DNA of 12,192 nucleotides, taken from positions 9,712-21,903 of the forward strand of contig DIVX01000140.1 in NCBI GenBank assembly GCA_002422505.1, read 5' to 3'. Below, in pieces: positions 1-7,419 of this stretch. This stretch comes from Desulfovibrio sp. UBA6121. GTDB taxonomy: Bacteria; Desulfobacterota; Desulfovibrionia; Desulfovibrionales; Desulfovibrionaceae. The translations under genes were made by a program, and so were the position numbers. The notes under the pieces were generated by a model that saw only the letters and a list, made by a program, of their open reading frames with translations, was not told where the DNA came from and did no database searches. The first letter of the stretch is position 1. Each line of letters starts with the position of its first letter.

Positions 1-22
1 TCAAATCCTGCCCCCGCTACCA
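1..22 (+). tRNA. 3' end of an initiator-type tRNA gene (partial; left att side)
   Basis: The first 22 bases read as the end of a tRNA: the rest of the T loop, the T-stem strand CCTGC, the seven-base acceptor strand CCCCGCT, discriminator A and an encoded CCA. The T-stem strand pairs with GTAGG at the far right end of the window, so both ends derive from the same tRNA family. That right copy has a CAT anticodon and a GGG/CCC stem, hence the call tRNA-fMet. The 5' part lies outside the window, so it cannot be verified that this copy is the intact one. An island-borne 3' end restoring the tRNA is the usual arrangement for tyrosine integrases. Confidence 0.85.
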
Positions 23-30
23 GAAAGATC

Positions 31-70
31 AAGGCCTTACGGTGTAATCACCGTAAGGCCTTTTTCTTTT
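31..70 (+). terminator. Rho-independent terminator directly after the tRNA
   Basis: A perfect 14-bp stem (AAGGCCTTACGGTG, 31-44) with loop TAAT (45-48) and complementary arm (49-62) runs into a T-rich tract (61-70). It starts nine bases after the tRNA CCA. It most likely ends the tRNA transcript and shields the island from read-through. If the left junction is as inferred, the element itself supplies this terminator. Confidence 0.9.
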
Positions 71-91
71 CCCCACACCATTCCCCACACG
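69..91 (+). repeat. Left copy of the 23-bp terminal direct repeat (candidate integrase arm site)
   Basis: Two TTCCCCACAC units separated by CA and followed by G form a 23-bp block. It recurs base for base, in the same orientation, at 12030-12052 near the other end of the island. Short repeated units inside both ends of a tyrosine-integrase element are the expected form of arm-type integrase sites. The role is inferred from position; the repeat itself is seen directly. Confidence 0.7.
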
Positions 92-103
92 GAGTGCGTT
101 TAT

Positions 104-132
104 GCTCGCGCACGATTAGACACGAGCGTGCG
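104..132. repeat. Inverted repeats in the left intergenic region
   Basis: Between the end repeat and the helicase stop codon (92-292) I see no gene. The stretch holds two alternative short stems: GCTCG (104-108) with CGAGC (123-127), and CGCACG (109-114) with CGTGCG (127-132). A near-palindrome centred on AACTAGTT follows around 271-286. Any of these could be part of the recombination site or a weak end for the leftward defence transcript; no T-rich tract supports a clear terminator. Confidence 0.3.
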
Positions 133-292
133 GCGTGGTTGTGACCTACTCCCCCAATAATCCATCAGAGTCTCAACTCATCGCTAGCCCTTGGACAGAT
201 GGCTTCTCAATCCCATCTCGCCCAGGGTTAACCTGTTTGTTGCGATGATAGTGTCTCAACATAATGGATTGTTGAACTAGTTTAACTAAGCG

Positions 293-3200
293 TTAGGTTT
301 GTGGTTTATCAAACTCAGCGCGTATATGCCTATGATAGGCATCCTTTACTGCCTTTAATACATCACGAAATGAAGCATAGGTGTCAACTAGAGAGACTCT
401 ATCGGCGAATTCGTGGTATAAGTTGTGCGTTTTGCGGCGAGTGAACTGATAATCGTGAATATGGAGCAGGGCCAGCTTCTCGGGAGAATCCATACCATGA
501 CGAATAAGTGATGCAAGGGTCGCAAGGCATAAAGGCATCGGAATTCCCTCAGCCTCACATTTATATTTATACATCCTTGCAACAGAACCTAAGGCATACG
601 CAACTTCTGGGGCCCATTTTATCGCGAGTTTTCTTGAGTTTTTGCAGTAGGCTTTTGTCTTCGTTGTTTCAAGCATGAATTTGCTTAACTCAATTAAAGT
701 GGATCCACCGCACCACGCTTTCAAGCCTTCTACTAGCCGCTTATATGCTGCGAAGTGTGGGGCGATTTGATTTTTCTCTTGTTTCGTTGTGAGTGTATTA
801 ACAATATCAGAATGTGAGCTTGGTCTGGATAACAATAGCAGGATTCCAGAATTGTTTGCCCAATCAAGGTACTCATAAACATTATACTCAGGGTCGAGCC
901 CATCAAGTTTACCAAAAATTTTAGCAACAACATCTGTGTCGACGCCGATCTCTGTGGCCAGTGCCCCCATCCATGGAGTATCAGCTACAGCATCAAAATC
1001 ACGTATGTCATGACTTGCTTCTATTGTTGCTTCGACAGCTTGAATAAACGCTTCGTTTTGCCCTTTCTTTATTGCTACGAATGCAGCTAGAGAGTTGTTT
1101 AACGTGTCCCTAATGCTTTCGACATCAGCATGGCCTTCCCTGAATGGCATACGCCTAAAGAGGTAATGTGCTGCTGCTTCATCGGATAGCGTTTTGTCTT
1201 GAACCGAATCTAGCAATTTTTCTAATGGATCAACCACAGTGAGGCACTGGTCACTTTTAGAAAAAGTTCGATCTTTTAATTCAGTCCATTCCTTCCCAAT
1301 TGAGGCTCCACCATTATTTGAGTACTCCAGAGAAACTACACGCTTAGGTATAACAAGTACAAAGCCTTTAGCGCTAAGCCCTGCACGCCCGGCTCTACCT
1401 GCAGCATTCAATAGCTCATGGGCTTCAAGGGACTCCTGGTTATTTTGTTCAACATCCCATCGCTCATCTCCAGCAAGGATTACAGCCTCAGCAGGCAAAT
1501 TCATCCCTTGTGCTAAGGTTGGTGTTGCAGCAAGTACTCCAATGCCGTCTGGTCGGCGAAACAGTGATTCGACTAGTTCTCTTTCATCTTTTAAAAGCAA
1601 GCCATGGTGACAGGCGGCAACACCATCTTGTGGTGTATAGGAAATATCAAGGCTACCGAGCTCATCACGAATCTTTAGCAACAGATTCTGCTCAGCTACG
1701 GTGTGTTTAATGTTCGCATCAGTTTGCTTGCGGATATTGGCAACAATAGATTGAGTATGGTTGATTTGCTGAACAAAAATTAGAGTTTTAACTCCCGCAT
1801 TGTAAAGTGTCGTTGCTAAAGAGGCTGCAACGATGTTTTTGTTTGGTGATAGCTTCCAGTAATCATTGGCACCAAGCATGGCATTTTTAGCAGAAATCGG
1901 GAGCGCCAAGTAGTCAATCACTTTGGTGGTATTCCAGGTTTGATTCAAGCCGAAAAATGCCCATGGCTGAATGCTTAACTTCTCCTTGACTGCGCTTCCA
2001 GGCCGCTTCCTGCTGACTTTGACAGCATCGTTGTGATCTTCAATGAGGTGTCCGTTAAGGGAATTTATGTCTGATTTTTGATAAACAATGCAGCCTTTAA
2101 CCTGCCTGGTTGGCTTCCATTCATCCTGAATTGGATAGCATGGGCGAATGATTCTTTTCGCAATCCAGCCAGCAATATCAACGGTATTGGCAACCATCGC
2201 AGATAACAAAAAATAATCTGCCTGCGGAGCGTGTTCAAAAAGACGGTGAAGACACATCATGGAGTCGCTAGCGCGATAAGAATGACTCCAATCACTTGCA
2301 TGTAAAATATGGCATTCATCGAACACGACAAGTCGTACTTGTCCAAATGCTAATGGATAGAACATCAGAAACGCAAGACAGCGTTCAGGAGTCATGACCG
2401 CAATATCAGCTAAAACAGCATCCTCTGTTTCGACATATTCACCATCAATGACTGCATTCTTAACTGTATATTCTGGAAATGTAGTACGTAATTCATTAGA
2501 CACCTGCTGAACAAGAGCATGAGTTGGGGCCAGGAATATGACTTTACCACCAGCAACAAGTGAAGAAGCGATTTTTAAAATTGACAGAGTTGTTTTTCCT
2601 GCTCCTGTAGGCAAGCTAAAAACAGCAGAAATTCCGGATCTCAAAACGCCATTTCCATGTATTGCCCTTGCATGGTTGGGCCAGATGTATGGTCGAGAAC
2701 GCGAAAGTTTTTTTATTTGTTCGTTCCATGAGTCTGCAAACCGGGCGTCCGGGGCTGGTACATTCATAAGTGAATGTAAGTATAGCCTTTCTGCGGCTAT
2801 CGATAGTAGTGACGACGTAATGAAAGGACCAGGAAATGTTGAGAAGATGCCAACTCCAAGCGTGTCGTGTTCTAAATTGTAACTTATATCTTCAACGGCC
2901 AATATTTTTGTTCTGTTAAGAATATGGATGGCAGCATCAAAAGAGCTGCTATCATCTCCTAACAATGCCAAGCACAACTTTTGCAGACCAATCAGGCAGT
3001 TATTGTAGAGAGTGATCGTGGCAAGAGCGTCGTGGGAACCTTCAACGGGAACCGGAATCGTATCCTGAGTTATCTCGGATAGCTTTCCTAGCGCAAGTCT
3101 CCTAACGAAATGAGAAATTCTGTCATGGGTGGAGTAGGGGGCCTCAATGTCAGGTATGCGAAGGGCGACTTCCGCGGCGTCGCTAACAGCATCAGCAAGA

Positions 3201-3547
3201 ATGTAAAGCAATGTGGAAGTGCACAGAGGACACACAGAATCACGATCAAACACGTCAGATCTGATCTCATTGCGATAAGAAGCAACTAATGAGTATGCTG
3301 ATGCCGCAACAAACGCGATTGATTGAAAATGCTCATTTCTGCATGAAATGAGTAGGGCTAAATATGTTTTACCAATGCGCTCAATTTTCTCAACTTCAGC
3401 TTTGAAGCCGTCGCTGTAATGTTCTGCAACCCTAAACGCTACAATCTTGGCATATGCTGCAGTTAATTCTTGTGGTAGGCGTTCCATATTTACACCACTT
3501 AAAGGAGTTGCTCCTGTGATAACTGCTCTTGTTATATTATCAAACAT
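293..3547 (-). CDS. hamB: Ski2-like superfamily 2 helicase, HamB-like (Hachiman-type defence)
   Basis: A 1084-residue superfamily 2 helicase with all core motifs: Walker A PTGAGKTT (about 313-320), motif II DECH (410-413), motif III SAM (449-451), HHG near 647, motif V ATPTLAQGMNLP (674-685) and motif VI GRAGR (717-721). The HHG and TLAQGMNLP style matches Ski2/Hel308 helicases. About 300 residues lie before the motor, with a lone CPLC pair at 106-109, and about 360 after motif VI. The start at 3547 is chosen because GGAGGAG lies just upstream; an ATG six codons earlier has no ribosome site. It overlaps the stop of the upstream nuclease gene by 8 bp (ATGTTTGA), implying translational coupling. 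Order and size match HamB, the nucleic-acid-sensing motor of Hachiman. The helicase call is near certain; the Hachiman assignment is inferred from pairing and order. Confidence 0.85.
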   Translation of the reverse strand: MFDNITRAVITGATPLSGVNMERLPQELTAAYAKIVAFRVAEHYSDGFKAEVEKIERIGKTYLALLISCRNEHFQSIAFVAASAYSLVASYRNEIRSDVFDRDSVCPLCTSTLLYILADAVSDAAEVALRIPDIEAPYSTHDRISHFVRRLALGKLSEITQDTIPVPVEGSHDALATITLYNNCLIGLQKLCLALLGDDSSSFDAAIHILNRTKILAVEDISYNLEHDTLGVGIFSTFPGPFITSSLLSIAAERLYLHSLMNVPAPDARFADSWNEQIKKLSRSRPYIWPNHARAIHGNGVLRSGISAVFSLPTGAGKTTLSILKIASSLVAGGKVIFLAPTHALVQQVSNELRTTFPEYTVKNAVIDGEYVETEDAVLADIAVMTPERCLAFLMFYPLAFGQVRLVVFDECHILHASDWSHSYRASDSMMCLHRLFEHAPQADYFLLSAMVANTVDIAGWIAKRIIRPCYPIQDEWKPTRQVKGCIVYQKSDINSLNGHLIEDHNDAVKVSRKRPGSAVKEKLSIQPWAFFGLNQTWNTTKVIDYLALPISAKNAMLGANDYWKLSPNKNIVAASLATTLYNAGVKTLIFVQQINHTQSIVANIRKQTDANIKHTVAEQNLLLKIRDELGSLDISYTPQDGVAACHHGLLLKDERELVESLFRRPDGIGVLAATPTLAQGMNLPAEAVILAGDERWDVEQNNQESLEAHELLNAAGRAGRAGLSAKGFVLVIPKRVVSLEYSNNGGASIGKEWTELKDRTFSKSDQCLTVVDPLEKLLDSVQDKTLSDEAAAHYLFRRMPFREGHADVESIRDTLNNSLAAFVAIKKGQNEAFIQAVEATIEASHDIRDFDAVADTPWMGALATEIGVDTDVVAKIFGKLDGLDPEYNVYEYLDWANNSGILLLLSRPSSHSDIVNTLTTKQEKNQIAPHFAAYKRLVEGLKAWCGGSTLIELSKFMLETTKTKAYCKNSRKLAIKWAPEVAYALGSVARMYKYKCEAEGIPMPLCLATLASLIRHGMDSPEKLALLHIHDYQFTRRKTHNLYHEFADRVSLVDTYASFRDVLKAVKDAYHRHIRAEFDKPQT

Positions 3548-4319
3548 TACTCCTCCGTAACTCATTTATTACTTTGTCGCAAAATGAATCCATCCACTGT
3601 CGTAGTGCTCCGACTACAAATGTGTCTGCACATCGTTTGCTGATGTGTCCAGTTGCAACAGCTTCAAAATCTTTAAATAACTTTTTCCGTGCTGCGATAT
3701 CCATGTCAGATTTTACTGTTACGCACACGCGATAAGATCTGATTTGTTCCCAAAATAAATTTACTAAGCACTCATCAACATTAATAGTACTTCCGCAGCG
3801 TTCTAGTATTGGTGTTATTTCATTAAGTAATTCGTGATCGCGTCGTCCTGTTTCAAAATTCCTCAATTCCGGCCAGACCTGATCACGTATCGTGTCCCGC
3901 TCATTAATCGTTGCCTTGTCCTCCCCAATCACGATTTGAGTCACTTTGTTCTCGCTTACCCGCACGAATAAATTGTCTATACCCGCCATAGCAGATTGCG
4001 ATTGTGGTGGGGCAGACATCAATTGTGGTTCAATTAGTTTTGCAGCGATCCAAGTGATCATTTGAAAAACCCAACCATCGCGGTGATAGATTGCCTCAGC
4101 GGACGTTGCTGTCATTTTGTTAACAAGGTCATCAACACCTGTTGTGCTGATCGATGGTGCAGGCAGGGTATTTCCATCTAGAAGAATTCTTTGGACATGC
4201 CTGTATTGTCCAATAAGAAGTCTGGCGACCAAAAAAGCCAGATAGTCTTCATTCTGGATGAACCACTGATGTCCGTGGCATTCATCGCATGGCTGGAATT
4301 TGGTGTATTTCAATGGCAT
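3540..4319 (-). CDS. hamA: Putative PD-(D/E)xK-type nuclease, HamA-like (DUF1837-like) Hachiman effector
   Basis: A 259-residue protein directly upstream of, and overlapping, the helicase. The central part reads as a strand with Asp115 (GIDNLFVRV), then a hydrophobic strand ending in IGEDK, giving Glu133-x-Lys135; this is the D...ExK layout of restriction-like nucleases and of HamA/DUF1837. A cluster of Cys11, Cys14, His15 and His17 near the N terminus could bind metal. In Hachiman, HamA is the DNA-cutting effector held in check by HamB. An ATG at 4319 is the only reasonable start, since an in-frame stop lies seven codons upstream; it lacks a clear ribosome site, so coupling to or low expression after the 158-aa gene is possible. 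The nuclease call rests on motif and context, not on a full family match; it could be a divergent or related two-gene system such as AbpAB. Confidence 0.6.
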   Translation of the reverse strand: MPLKYTKFQPCDECHGHQWFIQNEDYLAFLVARLLIGQYRHVQRILLDGNTLPAPSISTTGVDDLVNKMTATSAEAIYHRDGWVFQMITWIAAKLIEPQLMSAPPQSQSAMAGIDNLFVRVSENKVTQIVIGEDKATINERDTIRDQVWPELRNFETGRRDHELLNEITPILERCGSTINVDECLVNLFWEQIRSYRVCVTVKSDMDIAARKKLFKDFEAVATGHISKRCADTFVVGALRQWMDSFCDKVINELRRSNV

Positions 4320-4386
4320 TGCTTGTACCGACTGTTGTTATATGTAGTTCTTGCGTTGTTTGTGCATCATTTTTTGTGCCACTGTA

Positions 4387-4863
4387 CTAACGACGTGCAC
4401 CAAGCAAAGATGCAGCAAGTAAGGCCAATGCAAGAAAGCCGAGATCTTTTTTGAGCTCTTGAGCGGCTCTATTATGCTCTTTGTAAATGGCATCCGCTGT
4501 GTCGCATATTTTGAAAACTACATTTTGAATATTACCAGCTATGGCAATCCGCTCTTCTGTCGTACGACATCCTTTCGCTAAAACGTTCAACGGAGCGACA
4601 AAAGATTCTACTATATTGAGACTCCCGAGAGCCTGTTTGTGAGCATCGGTCAGCCCTGCTGCCGTCCTGTTTATGTCTTTTACAGTTTCAACAAACCCAC
4701 CAACGAAATCTGGAGACTTCTTCATAATTTCTGCGAGTTGCTCCTTGCTTAGCTCTCTTCGAGATAGCTGCTCATAAATGACAGCAGTTTGTTTTTCTGT
4801 AAAATTGTCCAGCTTTTCTGGATCGATTCCGCTTTGTGCTTTTGGCAAGTTAACTGCGCTCAT
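4387..4863 (-). CDS. Unknown 158-aa helical protein with C-terminal hydrophobic tail, first gene of the defence operon
   Basis: I do not recognise this family. The protein looks almost wholly helical and fairly polar, with a hydrophobic stretch LGFLALALLAASLLG at about 141-155 followed by ARR. That is the shape of a tail-anchored inner-membrane protein with its bulk in the cytoplasm, although 15 residues is short for a full membrane span. The start is firm: AAAGGAG lies six bases before the ATG. It sits 67 bp upstream of the HamA-like gene on the same strand with no terminator between, so the three genes probably form one operon. Usual Hachiman is described as two genes, so this could be an added component (membrane effector, anchor or immunity factor) or an independent cargo gene. 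It shares the AT-rich composition of the defence genes. Confidence 0.75.
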   Translation of the reverse strand: MSAVNLPKAQSGIDPEKLDNFTEKQTAVIYEQLSRRELSKEQLAEIMKKSPDFVGGFVETVKDINRTAAGLTDAHKQALGSLNIVESFVAPLNVLAKGCRTTEERIAIAGNIQNVVFKICDTADAIYKEHNRAAQELKKDLGFLALALLAASLLGARR

Positions 4864-4868
4864 ACGCG

Positions 4869-4894
4869 ACTCCTTTGTTATGAATCCGCATAAC
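4869..4894 (-). promoter_or_regulatory. Ribosome site and adjoining inverted repeat upstream of the defence operon
   Basis: On the minus strand AAAGGAG (4870-4876) is the ribosome site of the 158-aa gene. Touching it upstream is a perfect inverted repeat, GTTATG (4877-4882), six-base spacer, CATAAC (4889-4894). This could be a repressor operator or an RNA hairpin next to the ribosome site. I do not see a convincing -35/-10 pair for the operon in 4895-5059; a TTGACC occurs but without a well-placed -10. Confidence 0.45.
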
Positions 4895-5039
4895 TTTTGT
4901 CCTATTTCATCCTATGTTCATGCCGAAACCAGATGCCAGGGTCAATGCCCTCAGCCCATAGTTCTTGGGTGTGAATACTCGCTATTACTCTGTGTTTCTA
5001 CAGGCTTCATCGTCATTTGCTCTGCGCCAGGGCATAGAT

Positions 5040-5091
5040 AAGGCATGTGAAAGGCAAATGTGGACTCACTCCACAATTGCTCCGCAATTGT
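5040..5091. other. Candidate oriT region upstream of the mobilization operon
   Basis: Imperfect direct repeats AAGGCATGTG (5040-5049) and AAGGCAAATGTG (5051-5062) run into two hairpins that share bases: TGTGGA, spacer CTCAC, TCCACA (5059-5075) and ACAATTGC, spacer TCC, GCAATTGT (5073-5091). The cluster begins about 120 bp before the first mobilization gene, where the oriT of MobV-type elements commonly lies. No known MobV nick sequence is recognised, so the role is inferred from structure and position. The whole 4864-5159 interval holds no gene and must also contain the promoters of the two divergent operons. Confidence 0.4.
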
Positions 5092-5159
5092 CCGTTCGCC
5101 GCTGCGCGGGGCGCATGCCTCCGGCAGGGAAAACGTGAACCTGTAGGAATGGAGGAAGT

Positions 5160-5495
5160 ATGAGAGCGTTGACTTACGATCAGGCCGTGGAGTTGGGACT
5201 CGAGCCTCGTGACTATGCCTATGAGCCCGTCATCGGAGAGTTTGAAGCCACCCTTGATTTCAAGGTCTGGGGAAAGAGCGTGAACCTGCAATGCTTCTTC
5301 ACCGTCCCCGCGACGGGCGAGCGCTTCCGCGTAAGCGCATTCCGGGATGCAGCCAAGCGCTACACGCCGAAGGACGGAAGAATTGATTTCTCTGATGATG
5401 GTGTTGTCGGTGGGCTTTACCGACTCAAAATTGAGAAGAATAAGAAAGGAAAGCCAGCCTGGCTTGAGGCTGAGCTTGTGAAGGAATCTGAGTAG
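5160..5495 (+). CDS. Unknown 111-aa protein, first gene of the mobilization operon
   Basis: Not recognised as a named family. It is a soluble protein with alternating hydrophobic residues suggesting a beta-rich middle (residues 25-60 and 75-105), several basic patches (KKGK near the end) and an acidic C terminus. GGAGG lies four bases before the ATG, which makes the start firm. It ends 27 bp before the relaxase start on the same strand, so the two are very likely co-transcribed. A small gene between oriT and the relaxase often encodes an accessory DNA-binding protein of the relaxosome; that role is inferred from position only. A single-strand-binding or OB-fold protein is another possibility. 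Confidence 0.75.
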   Translation: MRALTYDQAVELGLEPRDYAYEPVIGEFEATLDFKVWGKSVNLQCFFTVPATGERFRVSAFRDAAKRYTPKDGRIDFSDDGVVGGLYRLKIEKNKKGKPAWLEAELVKESE

Positions 5496-5522
5496 CACCC
5501 GCTGTGGGTGATGGTCTGCGCT

Positions 5523-7328
5523 ATGCCAGCCTACACAGTCTTGCGCATCGCCAAGCTCAAGTCATGGGGAGCCATCGGAGGAGCAGGGGAGCATAATGCG
5601 CGCAAGCGCGAGACTCCAAACGCCGACCCGGAGCGGTTGCGGAACAACCGTTCCGTGATCGGCGCGCCAGGGCTTGATTTGGCCCATGCAGTCAGAGAGC
5701 GCATCGGTGAACAGACCATACGCAAGAATGCTGTTCTGGCCGTTGAGGGCATTCTGTCCGCCAGCCCGGAGTATTTCCGTCCGGGCAATGCCCAGGAGTA
5801 CGGCGCGTACGAACCTGACCGGCTTGAGGACTGGGTTGAAGCTTCAAAGACCTGGCTCACGCAGAAGTATGGGGATCGTGTTGTCAGCGCCGTGCTGCAC
5901 CTCGATGAGGCGACCCCACACATCCAATTTGTCCTTGTGCCCCTGGACGACACCGGCAAGCTCAACTGCCGCGCGCTGTTCGGGGGCACCCGCCATACCC
6001 TGTCTGAACTGCAGACCGACTACGCCAAGGCCGTTGCCCACCTGGGCATCCAGAGGGGGCTTGAAGGCTCCCGCGCCAAGCACAAAGACGTTTCCAAGTT
6101 CTATGCATTGACCCAGAGCGGAAGAGCACCGGGGCTGCCGGAGCCTGCGAGTGTCGCGTTGCCTGAAATGCCCGGCAAGCTCGCACGTATTTCGGACTCC
6201 AAACTCCAAGATTATGCCCTTGCCACGGCGGACAACGCCGCCAAGGCCCAACGAGAACTGGCCGAACCCGTTGTGCAAACCTTGGCCAGAGAGAACGCGA
6301 TGCTCAAGAAGCAGTCCGAGGATTTGCGGCTCGCCAATTCAGCCCTGAGCCTGGAGCGTGATCTTCTCCAGATCGAAGCAGACAAGGTGCGCGGGGTTGA
6401 TCCATGCGAGGTGCTCACGCGTATGTACGGAGGCCAAGAGTGCCCTGATAGCAAACCGAACTACAAAAGCCGCAAGTTCGAGCTGCCCGATGGGGCAAAG
6501 ATCGGCGTCACCGGCTCCCTTTGGGTGGACAACTCCACCGGCAGAGGAGGCAAGGGGGCCATCAACCTCACCATGTACCTCTCTGGCTATGGCCAAAAGG
6601 ACTTCAAGCTCGCTGTGCGCGACCTCGCGGAAGCCTTGGGGGAAAGGGAGACGGCAATGTGCCTCGCCGCCGACCTGGCGAGACAGGCCCCGCGTCGAGC
6701 ATTCAAAATCACAGAGGCAGTGGTGCGGGAGCCGTTCCGCATGCCTGAAGCCGTTGAGCGGACGTGGCAGCGTGCCCGGCATTATCTGTGCGAAGTGCGG
6801 AAAATCCCGGCACGCATCGTGGACTGGGCGCATGAGAAAGGCCTTGTTTTCAGCGATGGCCGGGCGAATTGTGTCTTCGCGCGGGACAAGGAGTCTGGAG
6901 TCTTCAAGCGGGGAACGGGCGACCGGCCATTCAAGCAGACCTTGGGCCAGGGGGGACTTCCCTTCGTCCTGCCCGGAGCTGATGACAAGGTGTTTGTGAC
7001 CGAGGCCCCGATTGACGCGTTGAGCCTCAAGGCAATGGTGCCTGAGAGCACGATACTCGCGACGGGGGGGAATATGCCGCCCGAGCGGCTGAAGCCCTAC
7101 CTAGAGGGCAAATCCGTTTTCGTGGCCCAGGATAACGATGTCGCTGGCGATCAGCAAGCAAGGTGTATTGCGCGAGAAGTTCCCACAGCTCAGCGGTTTC
7201 TCCCAAAAGAGGGCAAGGACTGGAACGAACTCCTCCGCTTGAATGCTGAACGTCAAATGGCGGCAGAAAAGGTGAAAAAGCTTGCCCCTGCTGAAGGCAG
7301 AATCCGGACACGAGGCCTGTCTCTGTAG
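5523..7328 (+). CDS. MobV-type relaxase fused to a DUF3991/Toprim primase-like region
   Basis: A 601-residue fusion. Residues 1 to about 200 resemble MobV/Pre relaxases, which nick oriT: the start MPAYTVLRIAKLKS, the HNARKR motif (24-29), and HLDEATPH (126-133). The usual third His of the metal triad is Gln135 here. Residues about 225-285 look like a helical or coiled-coil linker. Residues about 300-373 resemble the CHC2 fold of DnaG primases (WVDNSTGRGGKGAINL) but lack its zinc cysteines. A DUF3991-like segment (about 410-480) precedes a Toprim domain with Glu494 (VFVTEAPIDAL) and Asp537/Asp539 (QDNDVAGD), then GKDWNELL. The start at 5523 is preferred because family members begin this way; GTG 5508 and ATG 5511 are in frame, and no start has a strong ribosome site. 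The likely job is nicking and perhaps priming of the transferred strand. Confidence 0.88.
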   Translation: MPAYTVLRIAKLKSWGAIGGAGEHNARKRETPNADPERLRNNRSVIGAPGLDLAHAVRERIGEQTIRKNAVLAVEGILSASPEYFRPGNAQEYGAYEPDRLEDWVEASKTWLTQKYGDRVVSAVLHLDEATPHIQFVLVPLDDTGKLNCRALFGGTRHTLSELQTDYAKAVAHLGIQRGLEGSRAKHKDVSKFYALTQSGRAPGLPEPASVALPEMPGKLARISDSKLQDYALATADNAAKAQRELAEPVVQTLARENAMLKKQSEDLRLANSALSLERDLLQIEADKVRGVDPCEVLTRMYGGQECPDSKPNYKSRKFELPDGAKIGVTGSLWVDNSTGRGGKGAINLTMYLSGYGQKDFKLAVRDLAEALGERETAMCLAADLARQAPRRAFKITEAVVREPFRMPEAVERTWQRARHYLCEVRKIPARIVDWAHEKGLVFSDGRANCVFARDKESGVFKRGTGDRPFKQTLGQGGLPFVLPGADDKVFVTEAPIDALSLKAMVPESTILATGGNMPPERLKPYLEGKSVFVAQDNDVAGDQQARCIAREVPTAQRFLPKEGKDWNELLRLNAERQMAAEKVKKLAPAEGRIRTRGLSL

Positions 7329-7340
7329 ACGGCCAGTAGG

Positions 7341-7378
7341 AAAACAAAGGGCCGGGGATCACCCCGGCCCTTTGTTTT
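7341..7378. terminator. Strong, probably bidirectional intrinsic terminator
   Basis: A perfect 17-bp stem (AAAACAAAGGGCCGGGG, 7341-7357) with loop ATCA (7358-7361) and its complement (7362-7378) starts 12 bases after the relaxase stop. An A-run on one side and a T-run on the other let it work in both directions. It would end the mobilization transcript rightward and the DUF927 transcript leftward. Confidence 0.93.
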
Positions 7379-7419
7379 GGTCTGAGCACAGTCGAGAGCT
7401 TGCCCTTGAGATCTCGTGT

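Noticed and set aside
3548..3565. Helicase start six codons upstream
   Set aside because: No ribosome site precedes it, whereas the ATG at 3547 has GGAGGAG at good spacing.
5013..6833. Several open frames of 140-160 codons opposite the mobilization genes
   Set aside because: They are antisense to well-supported proteins in GC-rich DNA, have no domain signature and no ribosome sites.
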